Positions 16,503 through 24,112 of a stretch of DNA of 64,000 nucleotides are shown here, piece by piece. The stretch is from CAYSRC01 sp964446385. Lineage in GTDB: Bacteria; Bacillota; Clostridia; Oscillospirales; Ruminococcaceae. Numbering within the stretch: the stretch's first letter is position 1; each line of letters begins with the position of its first letter. The stretch lies in assembly GCA_964446385.1 (NCBI GenBank), contig CAYUOH010000002.1, positions 62,001 to 126,000 on the forward strand, read 5' to 3'. The notes below the pieces were generated by a model, which searched no databases, was not told where the DNA came from, and saw only the letters and a program-made list of their open reading frames with translations. The translations under genes and the position numbers were made by a program.

Positions 16503-16680
16503 TCACTCTCCAAGCATACCGTCCACTATGATCTTTGCTACCGCCGCTTTCCCACGACTGTCACCCTCACGATGGTGATTCGCGGACCAGTTCGGAAACG
16601 GATACCTATTGCCAAACCCATAGTATGTGAGGCCTTTCAGGCTTCTTTCTGCGCGGGTTGTCCGAACCGTTTGCTTGCTT
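16503..16680 (-). pseudogene. C-terminal remnant of a protein-coding gene
   Basis: Within the 440-nt gap between the cupin and csoR, the minus strand reads about 58 codons of protein-like sequence ending in a stop at 16503, including GLTYYGFGNRYPFPNWS and KAAVAKIIVDGMLGE. There is no start codon or ribosome binding site. Composition looks like the C-terminus of a flavodoxin-type oxidoreductase, but I cannot name the family with certainty. Confidence 0.35.
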
Positions 16681-16813
16681 AAAAGGATAGGTTTCGCTGC
16701 CTAAAGCCAAAAAACAGGGCATAAAATGAGAGAAAGCCGGTGACGTCCGTGTTGGCGGTTATATTGTTTGTTTTCGGGGGTGAAATTCATAAGCTTATTA
16801 TTGAATAAAGTGA

Positions 16814-16875
16814 TTGACACATATTATCAAACGATGTAATATTAACATGTACCCCCACCCCGGGGGTAGGGGTAC
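16814..16875 (+). promoter_or_regulatory. csoR-copA promoter with CsoR-type operator
   Basis: TTGACA (16814-16819), a 17-nt spacer and TAATAT (16837-16842) form a near-consensus promoter. Just downstream, 16849-16875 is an imperfect palindrome from GTACCCCC to GGGGTAC with the G/C-tract layout known for CsoR operators. CsoR bound there would block transcription when copper is low. Confidence 0.82.
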
Positions 16876-16900
16876 GGTATGAACTTAAGAGAGGTCAATT

Positions 16901-17164
16901 ATGAAGGCTGATAAAGTAAGTGTAAATCGTCTGTTAAAAACTGCTGCAGGGCAAATAGAAGGAATAATTAAAATGGTTGATGATGACAGATATTGCATTG
17001 ACATCTCTGTTCAAATTTTCGCAGTTCAGGCGATTCTAAAAAAAGCAAACCTTGAAATCATAAAGGTACATATGCAAATGTGTGTGAAAGAGGCGTTTGA
17101 AAAAGGTAATGAAGAAGAAAAAATAAATGAAATAATTGATTTAATTGATAAATTGAATAAATAG
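16901..17164 (+). CDS. csoR: Copper-sensing transcriptional repressor CsoR
   Basis: The 87-residue all-helical protein is a full-length CsoR/RcnR family (DUF156) member. It has the Cu(I) ligands Cys32 (RYCIDIS), His57 and Cys61 (HMQMC), matching the C-H-C set of copper sensors and not the His-less set of persulfide sensors (CstR). It should repress its own operon and release DNA upon Cu(I) binding. The palindrome at 16849-16875 is its likely operator, and copA starts 14 nt after its stop. Confidence 0.92.
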   Translation: MKADKVSVNRLLKTAAGQIEGIIKMVDDDRYCIDISVQIFAVQAILKKANLEIIKVHMQMCVKEAFEKGNEEEKINEIIDLIDKLNK

Positions 17165-17178
17165 GGGGGAAGTTATAT

Positions 17179-19755
17179 ATGAAATTTCAAAAATTCAACA
17201 TAACCGGGATGACATGTTCCGCATGTTCTAGCAGGATTGAAAAGAATTTAAATAAAACTGAGGGTGTTCTTGAGACAAATGTGAATCTTTTGAACAATAA
17301 TATGACTATAAAATATGATGACTCAATTTTAAAAGAAGTAGATATCATAAAGGTTGTTCAGGATACGGGTTATAATGCTTCACTATCAGAAGGTACACGT
17401 GCAAAAGCAAACGGGGAACAAAAATCACTAGATGCAGAATCAGAATCTAAAGAAATGAAAACAAGACTAATTATTTCTTTTTTATTTGCGGTACCCCTTT
17501 TGTATTTAGCTATGGGTCACATGTTTCACTTACCTTTACCTGACTTTCTTCACGGCGAACAGAATGCTTTAGCATTTGCATTTACACAGTTTTTACTTGC
17601 TCTTCCTGTCATTATAGTAAACGGGAAATATTATTCTGTAGGATATAGAACCTTGATTAAGCGTTCACCTAATATGGATTCTCTTATCGCAATCGGAACG
17701 ACAGCAGCTGTTGGTTACGGCATATTCGCTATATATAAAATCGGATATGGTTATGGGCATATGGATATGGCCATGGTTAAGAAATATTACATGGACTTAT
17801 ATTTTGAGTCAGCAGCAGTAATTTTAGCTCTTATTACATTAGGTAAGTTTTTAGAGGCAAGAGCTAAAGGTAAAACATCTGATGCTATTAAAAAATTAAT
17901 GAAATTGTCTCCTGCAACGGCGCAAGTAGAAAGAAACGGAAAAGAAGAAGAAGTTCCTGTGGAGGATTTAGTAAAAGGGGATATCGTAATTGTTAAGCCC
18001 GGTCAACTAGTTCCGGTTGATGGTATTATTACTTTCGGTAATTCATCTGTAGACGAATCTATGCTAACTGGAGAAAGCATACCTGTTGAAAAGAAAATTG
18101 GAGACAAAATAATCGGAGCAAGCACAAACAAATCAGGTTATTTAAAATTTGAAGCCGTTCATGTTGGAGAAGATACAACATTATCTCAAATAATCCGGCT
18201 TGTAGAAGAAGCAAGCTCTTCAAAAGCTCCAATATCAAAGCTTGCAGATAAAATAAGCAGTATATTTGTACCTGTAGTAATTTCAATTGCATTGTTAGCT
18301 ACAATTGTATGGTTATTGTTTGGAGCATCATTTGAATTTGCTTTGTCAATTGGTATTGCAGTATTAGTTATATCGTGTCCATGTGCGTTAGGTCTAGCAA
18401 CGCCTACAGCTATAATGGTTGGTACAGGAAAGGGCGCAGAAAACGGTATATTGATAAAATCTGCTGAAGCATTAGAAACTTCTCATAAGATACAAACGGT
18501 AGTTATTGATAAAACAGGAACCATTACAGAAGGCAAACCAAAGGTTACTGATGTAATTGCTTATGGTATAAACGAGACAGAGATTATAAAAATCGCTGCA
18601 TCAGCTGAAAAGGGATCAGAGCATCCTTTGGCAGATGCTGTAATTGAAGAAGCTAAGAAAAGAAAACTTATACTATATGATGTAACTGATTTTAATGCGA
18701 TACCTGGTCAAGGGCTTAAAGCTACTGTAAACAATATAAAATATTACATAGGGAATTTAAGCCTTATTAATAGTCAGAATATAAATCTAAATAATCTGGA
18801 AGAAAAAAGTTCTAAATTTGCAGAAGAAGGAAAAACGCCTTTATACATTGCGAATGAAAAAGATGTATTGGGAATAATAGCAGTGGCTGACGTTATAAAA
18901 CCCACAAGCAAAAAAGCTATATTAGAATTTGAAGCTATGGGAATTGAAGTTGTAATGCTAACAGGAGATAACAAGAAAACAGCAGAAGCAATTAGAAAAC
19001 AGCTTGGAATAACAAGAGCCATAGCAGAGGTACTACCTCAGGACAAAGAAAGAGAAATTAGAAACATTCAAGAACAAGGCAAAAAGGTTGCGATGATTGG
19101 TGACGGAATTAATGATGCTCCTGCTCTTGCAAGAGCCGATGTGGGCATTGCGATAGGAGCTGGAACTGATATAGCAATAGATTCAGCAGATATAGTCTTA
19201 TTAAGAAGTGATTTATTAGATGCAGTAACAGCAGTACAGTTAAGCAAAGCAACAATCAAAAATATAAAACAAAATTTATTCTGGGCATTTATATATAATT
19301 CAATAGGCATACCATTAGCATCCGGTGTGTTTTACGGTATGCTTGGTTGGAAATTAAACCCCATGTTTGCTGCAGCTGCCATGAGCTTAAGTTCAGTATC
19401 AGTAGTGTCAAATGCTTTAAGGTTAAAATTCTTCAAGCCTGTAAGAACGGCAGAAGAATCAGTAGAAATATCTAGCTTTGATGATGCAAAAGTCATAGAA
19501 AAAGACTTATCAAATAACTATAAAAACGGAGGGTATAACATGAAAAAGGAATTAATAGTAGAAGGTATGACCTGTAACCATTGCAAAATGGCTGTAGAAA
19601 AGGCATTAAAATCCGTCGCGGGTGTTGAAGCTGCAGTAGTTGATCTTAACAATAAGTCAGCAGTAGTAACTTTAACAGATTCAGTAGAAAATGAGGTGTT
19701 AATCGGTGCCGTAGCCGACGCCGGTTATACTGTGATAAAAGTTAAAGAAAGTTAA
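17179..19755 (+). CDS. copA: Cu(I)-exporting P1B-type ATPase fused to a CopZ chaperone domain
   Basis: An 858-residue protein. Domains in order: N-terminal heavy-metal-binding domain (GMTCSAC, Cys13/Cys16), membrane helices, actuator domain with TGES, the CPC ion motif (SCPCALG) in a helix, the phosphorylation site DKTGT, nucleotide-binding HP segment (SEHPLA), the hinge GDGINDAPAL, then last helices. A normal CopA would end near FFKP at about residue 753; here a linker of about 34 residues leads into a second metal-binding domain (GMTCNHC) identical in layout to CopZ. A GGGGGG-type site 12 nt after csoR starts translation. It pumps Cu(I) out of the cytosol. Confidence 0.93.
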   Translation: MKFQKFNITGMTCSACSSRIEKNLNKTEGVLETNVNLLNNNMTIKYDDSILKEVDIIKVVQDTGYNASLSEGTRAKANGEQKSLDAESESKEMKTRLIISFLFAVPLLYLAMGHMFHLPLPDFLHGEQNALAFAFTQFLLALPVIIVNGKYYSVGYRTLIKRSPNMDSLIAIGTTAAVGYGIFAIYKIGYGYGHMDMAMVKKYYMDLYFESAAVILALITLGKFLEARAKGKTSDAIKKLMKLSPATAQVERNGKEEEVPVEDLVKGDIVIVKPGQLVPVDGIITFGNSSVDESMLTGESIPVEKKIGDKIIGASTNKSGYLKFEAVHVGEDTTLSQIIRLVEEASSSKAPISKLADKISSIFVPVVISIALLATIVWLLFGASFEFALSIGIAVLVISCPCALGLATPTAIMVGTGKGAENGILIKSAEALETSHKIQTVVIDKTGTITEGKPKVTDVIAYGINETEIIKIAASAEKGSEHPLADAVIEEAKKRKLILYDVTDFNAIPGQGLKATVNNIKYYIGNLSLINSQNINLNNLEEKSSKFAEEGKTPLYIANEKDVLGIIAVADVIKPTSKKAILEFEAMGIEVVMLTGDNKKTAEAIRKQLGITRAIAEVLPQDKEREIRNIQEQGKKVAMIGDGINDAPALARADVGIAIGAGTDIAIDSADIVLLRSDLLDAVTAVQLSKATIKNIKQNLFWAFIYNSIGIPLASGVFYGMLGWKLNPMFAAAAMSLSSVSVVSNALRLKFFKPVRTAEESVEISSFDDAKVIEKDLSNNYKNGGYNMKKELIVEGMTCNHCKMAVEKALKSVAGVEAAVVDLNNKSAVVTLTDSVENEVLIGAVADAGYTVIKVKES
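19540..19755 (+). CDS. copZ: Internally initiated CopZ copper chaperone (nested in copA)
   Basis: Inside the 3' end of copA, in the same frame, GGAGGG at 19528-19533 is 6 nt before an ATG at 19540. Translation from there gives a 71-residue free CopZ: MKKELIVEGMTCNHCK with Cys12/Cys15, one ferredoxin-like metal-binding fold of the normal chaperone length. The signals are as good as for separate genes in this window, so both the fused and the free form may be made. Copper chaperones deliver Cu(I) to CopA and CsoR. Confidence 0.6.
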   Translation: MKKELIVEGMTCNHCKMAVEKALKSVAGVEAAVVDLNNKSAVVTLTDSVENEVLIGAVADAGYTVIKVKES

Positions 19756-19783
19756 ATCGATCACTCGGCAAATAAATCTTTTG

Positions 19784-19814
19784 TAGGCGCTTTCACTCAA
19801 TGTGAAAGCGCCTA
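19784..19814 (+). terminator. Terminator of the csoR-copA operon
   Basis: TAGGCGCTTTCAC pairs perfectly with GTGAAAGCGCCTA around a 5-nt loop, followed by TTTATG. Confidence 0.75.
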
Positions 19815-19876
19815 TTTATGTATTCATAACAATATTAGTGATAACTCGGCAAATAGAGAAAAGACATAATGAGTCA

Positions 19877-19913
19877 AAAAAGCGGCTAAGATATTACATC
19901 TTAACCGCTTTTT
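19877..19913. terminator. Bidirectional terminator
   Basis: AAAAAGCGGCTAAGAT pairs with ATCTTAACCGCTTTTT (one mismatch) around a 5-nt loop. It serves the leftward anti-sigma operon and backs up the csoR-copA terminator. Confidence 0.75.
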
Positions 19914-19983
19914 CTAATTTGGTTATCAAAGCAAATCGTTACTGCAACATTCTTTTTGTTTAATAAGTGTTAGCTTTGTACTT

Positions 19984-20736
19984 CTAATTCCTACCTTGAT
20001 ACTGCATGCCGTTTTGACCGTCGCTGTTTCTGTACCCACCGGGGCTGTTACCACGCTGAGAACTGTTTGAGCTGCCGGACAGCTCATCGATCCAATCCCA
20101 TATCTGCCGCATAGTCAAGCCCTTTATATCATCTGCGGAAATAGATGGGTCAAGTGCCTGCAGCTCCAGAAAAGCCATATACTTTCCAAAGGACAAACCA
20201 AACTCGTGAGCCGACGCTATGTCCTCACGTTTCCCGCAACGGCACTCCACATTCGGTGAGGCGGCATATTCGCAAGAAGCAATTTGATTTCGCATCTCTT
20301 CGCTTTTCTGCTCGGTCCTCCCGATGACCGTAATAGATACAAGTCCGTCGTTTTCCCGATAGGGTTTCATCTCCTCACTCGACAGCAATGTGTCAAGCGC
20401 GTCGGAGTAGTTTAGATTTTTAAGATTCACAGCTGAGGCAAGCGCCGTTCCGTCATTGTTATAACCCGTCACAGATACGACGCGGTCAAAGCGGTTCACG
20501 CCCAACTCAATGGAAGGATTGACGTCCACACTGATGGCGGATACCGGCGTCACATATAAGCGCCAACCGCCGAAGCCCAACAAAACAAGCGCTAGACAGG
20601 CAAACGCAGCTGCCATCCGCATGAAAGATACCGATTTGTGCACGGAAGTAGTCTTCGATGCAAGAAATGCTTTGGTGTTCCGTTTGAGGGCTTCCTCCGC
20701 GCGTACGCTGCCTAGGGCATCATGGATTTTATTATT
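19984..20736 (-). CDS. RsgI-like anti-sigma factor
   Basis: The 250-residue protein has a cytosolic N-terminus (about 35 residues), a single membrane segment (MAAAFACLALVLLGFGGWRLYV) and an extracellular part starting with ISVDVNPSIELGVNRFDRVVSVTGYN, the hallmark of the RsgI N-terminal periplasmic-peptidase-like domain. A Gly/Ser/Asn/Gln-rich tail closes it. Start is TTG at 20736 with GGAGG about 9 nt before, overlapping the stop of the sigma factor gene. It should hold the adjacent ECF sigma factor until an outside signal releases it. Unlike the cellulosomal RsgI proteins, it ends without a carbohydrate-binding domain. Confidence 0.82.
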   Translation of the reverse strand, partial: NNKIHDALGSVRAEEALKRNTKAFLASKTTSVHKSVSFMRMAAAFACLALVLLGFGGWRLYVTPVSAISVDVNPSIELGVNRFDRVVSVTGYNNDGTALASAVNLKNLNYSDALDTLLSSEEMKPYRENDGLVSITVIGRTEQKSEEMRNQIASCEYAASPNVECRCGKREDIASAHEFGLSFGKYMAFLELQALDPSISADDIKGLTMRQIWDWIDELSGSSNSSQRGNSPGGYRNSDGQNGMQYQGRN

Positions 20737-21214
20737 CAACCTCTTCACCTCCCAATGCTTGGCGCAGCAGACCTTTGGCACGATTTAAAAGTGTATAGAC
20801 TGTATTGACGTTTTTACCGAGTAAACGTCCGATCTCCACAGCGGTATAACCCTCGTAATAGTGGAGATATACCGCGTCTCTGTAATTTGTCGGCAGCGCC
20901 AGCACCGCCACAAGTACCTCACGGTGATCATCTGTAACGCCTGTATCCGCCGGTATGACTTCCTCCAGCGAGACGGTATGACTGCGGAAGAAGCTTTTCA
21001 GCAGATCCTTGCAGGCGTTTAATGTCACACGAATGAACCACGCTTTTTCGTGTTCCTCGTTTTCAAACTCAGCGGAGCTGAGGACATATTTCAGAAACAC
21101 GTTCTGGAATATGTCCTCTGTATCAGCATAGCTTTTCAGATGTAACATGCATATCCGCCGGACCATGTCGGCATACAACTCAATAGCACGGTTAGCTTCC
21201 GCCTCACTCCGCAT
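20732..21214 (-). CDS. ECF-type RNA polymerase sigma factor
   Basis: The 160-residue protein has region 2 (NAIELYADMVRRICMLHL-type start and DTEDIFQNVFLKY for -10 recognition) and region 4 (LPTNYRDAVYLHYYEGYTAVEIGRLLGKNVNTVYTLLNRAKGLL, a helix-turn-helix reading -35 DNA). It is short, as expected of ECF sigma factors. AAGGG lies 5 nt before the ATG. Its gene lies between a secreted DxDxDG protein (upstream) and its predicted anti-sigma factor, with a stop/start overlap to the latter. No autoregulatory promoter could be identified by eye. Confidence 0.88.
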   Translation of the reverse strand: MRSEAEANRAIELYADMVRRICMLHLKSYADTEDIFQNVFLKYVLSSAEFENEEHEKAWFIRVTLNACKDLLKSFFRSHTVSLEEVIPADTGVTDDHREVLVAVLALPTNYRDAVYLHYYEGYTAVEIGRLLGKNVNTVYTLLNRAKGLLRQALGGEEVE

Positions 21215-21229
21215 ATTAACCCTTCTTTG

Positions 21230-21589
21230 TTATTTATTCCGTCCGCACATTCTGCCGTACTGCGCGCCGGTACCATCCTGCGGGCAAACACCCCGGTTCG
21301 TGCAATTGTCGCATACTCCGTCACCGTCTGCATCTACAAATGCGGTTCCCTGGCCTGCGCCTCGACCGGCGCGTCTGCCTGTACCGTCCTGCGGACGAAC
21401 GCCGCCATTGGGGCAGTTGTCGCATACACCGTCACCGTCAGCATCGGATCCGCCGCGAATATCACAAACTCCGTCATTGTCCGCATCTGCAAAGTTAGCT
21501 CTACGCGTCTCCGATGCGGCAAATACGCTGGTAGCGCCGATAGACAACACCAATACTACAGCTAAAAGAACAAAAAGCAATTTTTTCAT
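21230..21589 (-). CDS. Secreted small protein with DxDxDGxCD calcium-type repeats
   Basis: A 119-residue protein with a clear Sec signal peptide (MKKLLFVLLAVVLVLSIGATSVFA). The mature part holds three DADxDGVCD repeats, of thrombospondin type 3/EF-hand loop style, each with a Cys, separated by a duplicated PQDGTG segment. The repeats should bind calcium and may be disulfide-linked. Start is the ATG at 21589 with GGAGG 8 nt before. It is the first gene of the sigma/anti-sigma operon (15 nt to the sigma gene), so it may be the signal-sensing or target protein of that circuit. Confidence 0.75.
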   Translation of the reverse strand: MKKLLFVLLAVVLVLSIGATSVFAASETRRANFADADNDGVCDIRGGSDADGDGVCDNCPNGGVRPQDGTGRRAGRGAGQGTAFVDADGDGVCDNCTNRGVCPQDGTGAQYGRMCGRNK

Positions 21590-21662
21590 GAAATTAACCT
21601 CCATAAGTTTTGTAAGTCATTTGAGACTTCGCTTACAATACGATTGACGGAGCCATATCCTT

Positions 21663-21902
21663 TCATTCAGTATCAGATTTTTCATTTTTTCCGGTACAAG
21701 TACAAGCTCCGGGTGTAAATATCGATCCGATCAGTCCGCCCATTACCCCGCCATACAAAGTCGAAACAACAGGGTTTGATGTTATGGCGCAGGTTCCGCT
21801 TGCGCATCCGACAAATCGATAGTAAAGGTATCCTCCCGCAGCACCGATGACTCCTGCGATAAAAGCGGGAAGGTATTTTTTAAAAGTTGCTGTTAGCTTC
21901 AT
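21663..21902 (-). CDS. DUF6132-like small membrane protein
   Basis: The 79-residue protein has two membrane segments (about residues 11-29 and 48-64). Between them is GCASGTCAITSNPVVSTLYG (Cys33, Cys38), the conserved loop of the DUF6132 family, and two more Cys (67 and 69) near the C-terminus. Relatives often occur beside thioredoxin, rhodanese or sulfur-transport genes. GAGGAGG precedes the ATG. A GTGAT-N3-ATCAC palindrome lies 22 nt upstream of its -10 box, shared with the thioredoxin operon, so co-regulation is likely. Confidence 0.75.
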   Translation of the reverse strand: MKLTATFKKYLPAFIAGVIGAAGGYLYYRFVGCASGTCAITSNPVVSTLYGGVMGGLIGSIFTPGACTCTGKNEKSDTE

Positions 21903-21930
21903 AAATGAAACGCCTCCTCTTTTTTATTAT

Positions 21931-21971
21931 AGTATAAAGGAGAAACCGTTATACTTCCGTGATTTTATCAC
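21931..21971 (-). promoter_or_regulatory. Promoter of the DUF6132 gene with Crp-type operator
   Basis: On the minus strand, the palindrome GTGATAAAATCAC (21959-21971) is followed by 22 nt and TATACT (21936-21931). No good -35 box is present, which fits a class II activator centred near -41. The same layout occurs at 26477-26517. Confidence 0.7.
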
Positions 21972-22006
21972 GTTTGCTGAGTATTACCGTCTTCTTTTCG
22001 ATACTA

Positions 22007-22603
22007 TTATTTAATTATCATTTCAATTCCTTTTTCAATTAATTCCACATCAATCATACCGTTTGCATAAGTAATAAGATTACCTTCGGCATCTATGAAA
22101 TATGTCGCCGGTATTCCTGCAATCCCGTATGCTTTCGCGGCTTCCGAACCGGTATCAAAATATACAGGAAATGTAAATTCGTTATCGCTTATATGCTTTT
22201 TCGCACCATCGAGGGTTTCAAGTCTGCCATCTGTTAAATCAACCATCATAAACTGCACTTCTTCGCCGTATTTCTTGTACATCTTCTCAAAATCCGGCAT
22301 CTCGTCTTTACAGTAGGAACACCATGTCGCCCAGAAGTTAATAACGACCGGTTTTCCCTTCATCTCAGACAACTTTGTTTTATTACCATCAGCGTCAATA
22401 ACCGAAAAGTCCGGGGCTGGGTTATTTGAATATTCCTGTGACTCATGGCTACCTCCGGGATTCGTTTCGTATGGTTGCTGTTCTTCGGTCACCAAGGTAT
22501 TTTCGGCATACCTGGCGGATAAATTCGTGTATAAGTAATACACACCGACAAACGCGAGCACAACAAATAGCATGATCGCAATTAACTTTATTGTTTTGTT
22601 CAT
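22007..22603 (-). CDS. TlpA/ResA-like membrane-anchored thioredoxin
   Basis: The 198-residue protein has an N-terminal membrane anchor (residues 5-25), a linker, and a TlpA-type thioredoxin domain from about residue 68: APDFSVIDADGNKTKLSEMKGK and the redox motif WCSYC in NFWATWCSYCKDEMP, with GIPATYFID supplying the cis-proline. It should act outside the membrane as an extracytoplasmic thiol reductase. The ccdA gene ends 13 nt before it, so CcdA would supply its electrons. The mature protein may serve persulfide or disulfide reduction in this sulfur gene block. Confidence 0.87.
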   Translation of the reverse strand: MNKTIKLIAIMLFVVLAFVGVYYLYTNLSARYAENTLVTEEQQPYETNPGGSHESQEYSNNPAPDFSVIDADGNKTKLSEMKGKPVVINFWATWCSYCKDEMPDFEKMYKKYGEEVQFMMVDLTDGRLETLDGAKKHISDNEFTFPVYFDTGSEAAKAYGIAGIPATYFIDAEGNLITYANGMIDVELIEKGIEMIIK

Positions 22604-22616
22604 TCATATACCTCCG

Positions 22617-23282
22617 TTATACAAGAAATGAAAGGAATCGTCCTAGAAAACCTGTCATCATTAGAATACCGATAGCGGTAAGCACTCCGCCGCAGACTAT
22701 ATTTATTACTGTGTAATGCTTTTTGATCCATCCGAACACACCCATAAGTTTATCTATAAGCAACGCGCTTGCAATAAATGGAATTCCGAGTCCGAGTGAA
22801 TAGGTAAGCAGCATAAGAATACCTTCAATTACATGACCTTGTTGTGATGCAAGCATCAGCGCAGAACCGAGAAACGCTCCCACACACGGTGTCCAACCGA
22901 TAGAGAAAATGATCCCGAACAGAACCGCCGAAATAAAACCGAGTTCTTTCCCGTCAAACGGATTCTTTACACCGCGGAATAAATTTAATTTAAATACTCC
23001 CATGAAATTTAACCCGAAGAATACAACAACAAGTCCGGTTACAAGATTAACAACTACGGTATGTTGCCTTAAAAAACTGCCGACAGTACCGGCTAAAGCA
23101 CCGAGTACTACAAAAACAACGGTAAATCCAAGAACGAAACCAATCGCGTTGATTAATGTCTTCTTTATTGTTTTCTCTTTTTTACCTCCTGCAAAATACG
23201 AAATATATATCGGAAGCATAGGTAAAAGACAGGGAGAAATAAAGGTTATAATACCTTCAAGAAATGAGATAATATATTGCAT
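22617..23282 (-). CDS. ccdA: CcdA-family thiol-disulfide electron carrier (DsbD core-like)
   Basis: The 221-residue protein has six membrane segments and the CcdA signature: a conserved Cys in the first helix (SPCLLPMLPIY) and a second in GIIFSIGWTPCVGAFLGS. These two Cys carry electrons from cytosolic thioredoxin to extracytoplasmic thioredoxin-like proteins. It is co-transcribed with the TlpA-like gene. No cytochrome c biogenesis genes are near, so the pair more likely supplies reductant to sulfur or thiol chemistry outside the membrane. Confidence 0.9.
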   Translation of the reverse strand: MQYIISFLEGIITFISPCLLPMLPIYISYFAGGKKEKTIKKTLINAIGFVLGFTVVFVVLGALAGTVGSFLRQHTVVVNLVTGLVVVFFGLNFMGVFKLNLFRGVKNPFDGKELGFISAVLFGIIFSIGWTPCVGAFLGSALMLASQQGHVIEGILMLLTYSLGLGIPFIASALLIDKLMGVFGWIKKHYTVINIVCGGVLTAIGILMMTGFLGRFLSFLV

Positions 23283-23383
23283 TTATGTAATTACTCCTTT
23301 GTTGTGAGCATTGATATTTCAACGCTTTCTGGTTTGTGAAGTAAAAATATACTATAATAAAATACAAAGAAGGGATTATAATT

Positions 23384-24040
23384 ATGAATTTTTTAACATA
23401 CCTTCCCGTATTTAATCAACTGACAAAATCCCAGCAAGACATGCTTACAAGGTCGGCTTTTATTCAAAAGTTTAGTAAAAACGAAGTGTTGCATAGCGGC
23501 TCACAGAAATGCACGGGTCTTATTCTTGTATTGTCCGGATTCCTTCGTGCTTTTACTATATCCGAAGACGGAAGAGAAATTACAATGTACCGTCTTTTTA
23601 AGCGCGATATTTGTCTCTTCTCTGCGTCCTGTATTATGAACAGCATTCAGTTTGACATTACCGTTACAGCAGAAAATGACACCGAGGTTCTAGTAATCCC
23701 ATCTGAAGTTTATCGGGAGATTATGGAGGTTTCCGCACCCCTTGCCAATTACACAAACGAGGTTATGGCAAGTAGATTTAGCGATGTTATGTGGCTCATA
23801 GATCAAATCATGTGGAAAAGCTTTGATAAAAGGCTTGCAGAATTTCTTTTGAGTGAAGCCGGTATCGAAGGTACAAACACACTCAGAATCACTCACGAAA
23901 TCATTGGCAATCATTTGGGAAGCCCCAGAGAAGTGGTAACACGAATGCTTAATTATTTTGTGAACGAAAGACTTATAAATCTCTCTCGCGGAACAATAGA
24001 GATTAAAGACGAAGACGGACTGCAGAAAATTATTAATTAA
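23384..24040 (+). CDS. Crp/Fnr-family regulator beside thiol/sulfur genes
   Basis: The 218-residue protein has an N-terminal cyclic-nucleotide-type beta-roll (SGFLRAFTISEDGREITMYRL) and a C-terminal winged helix (THEIIGNHLGSPREVVTRMLNYF). Its recognition helix keeps R-E-x3-R, the residues by which E. coli Crp reads GTGA. Cys43, Cys77 and Cys83 (DICLFSASC) lie in or near the effector pocket, so a thiol-based signal is conceivable. It is divergent from ccdA-tlpA. Likely targets are the DUF6132 and thioredoxin promoters that carry GTGAT-N3-ATCAC. Its own effector is unknown. Confidence 0.82.
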   Translation: MNFLTYLPVFNQLTKSQQDMLTRSAFIQKFSKNEVLHSGSQKCTGLILVLSGFLRAFTISEDGREITMYRLFKRDICLFSASCIMNSIQFDITVTAENDTEVLVIPSEVYREIMEVSAPLANYTNEVMASRFSDVMWLIDQIMWKSFDKRLAEFLLSEAGIEGTNTLRITHEIIGNHLGSPREVVTRMLNYFVNERLINLSRGTIEIKDEDGLQKIIN

Positions 24041-24045
24041 AGTAA

Positions 24046-24083
24046 AAAGCGTTGAGTTTTCCGAAAGAATGACTCAACGCTTT
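24046..24083. terminator. Bidirectional terminator between convergent genes
   Basis: AAAGCGTTGAGT (24046-24057) pairs with ACTCAACGCTTT (24072-24083), then GTTTTAA. It separates the Crp/Fnr gene from the CoA-disulfide reductase gene. Confidence 0.8.
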
Positions 24084-24112
24084 GTTTTAACTGCGTACAA
24101 AGCGTAGTCCTT

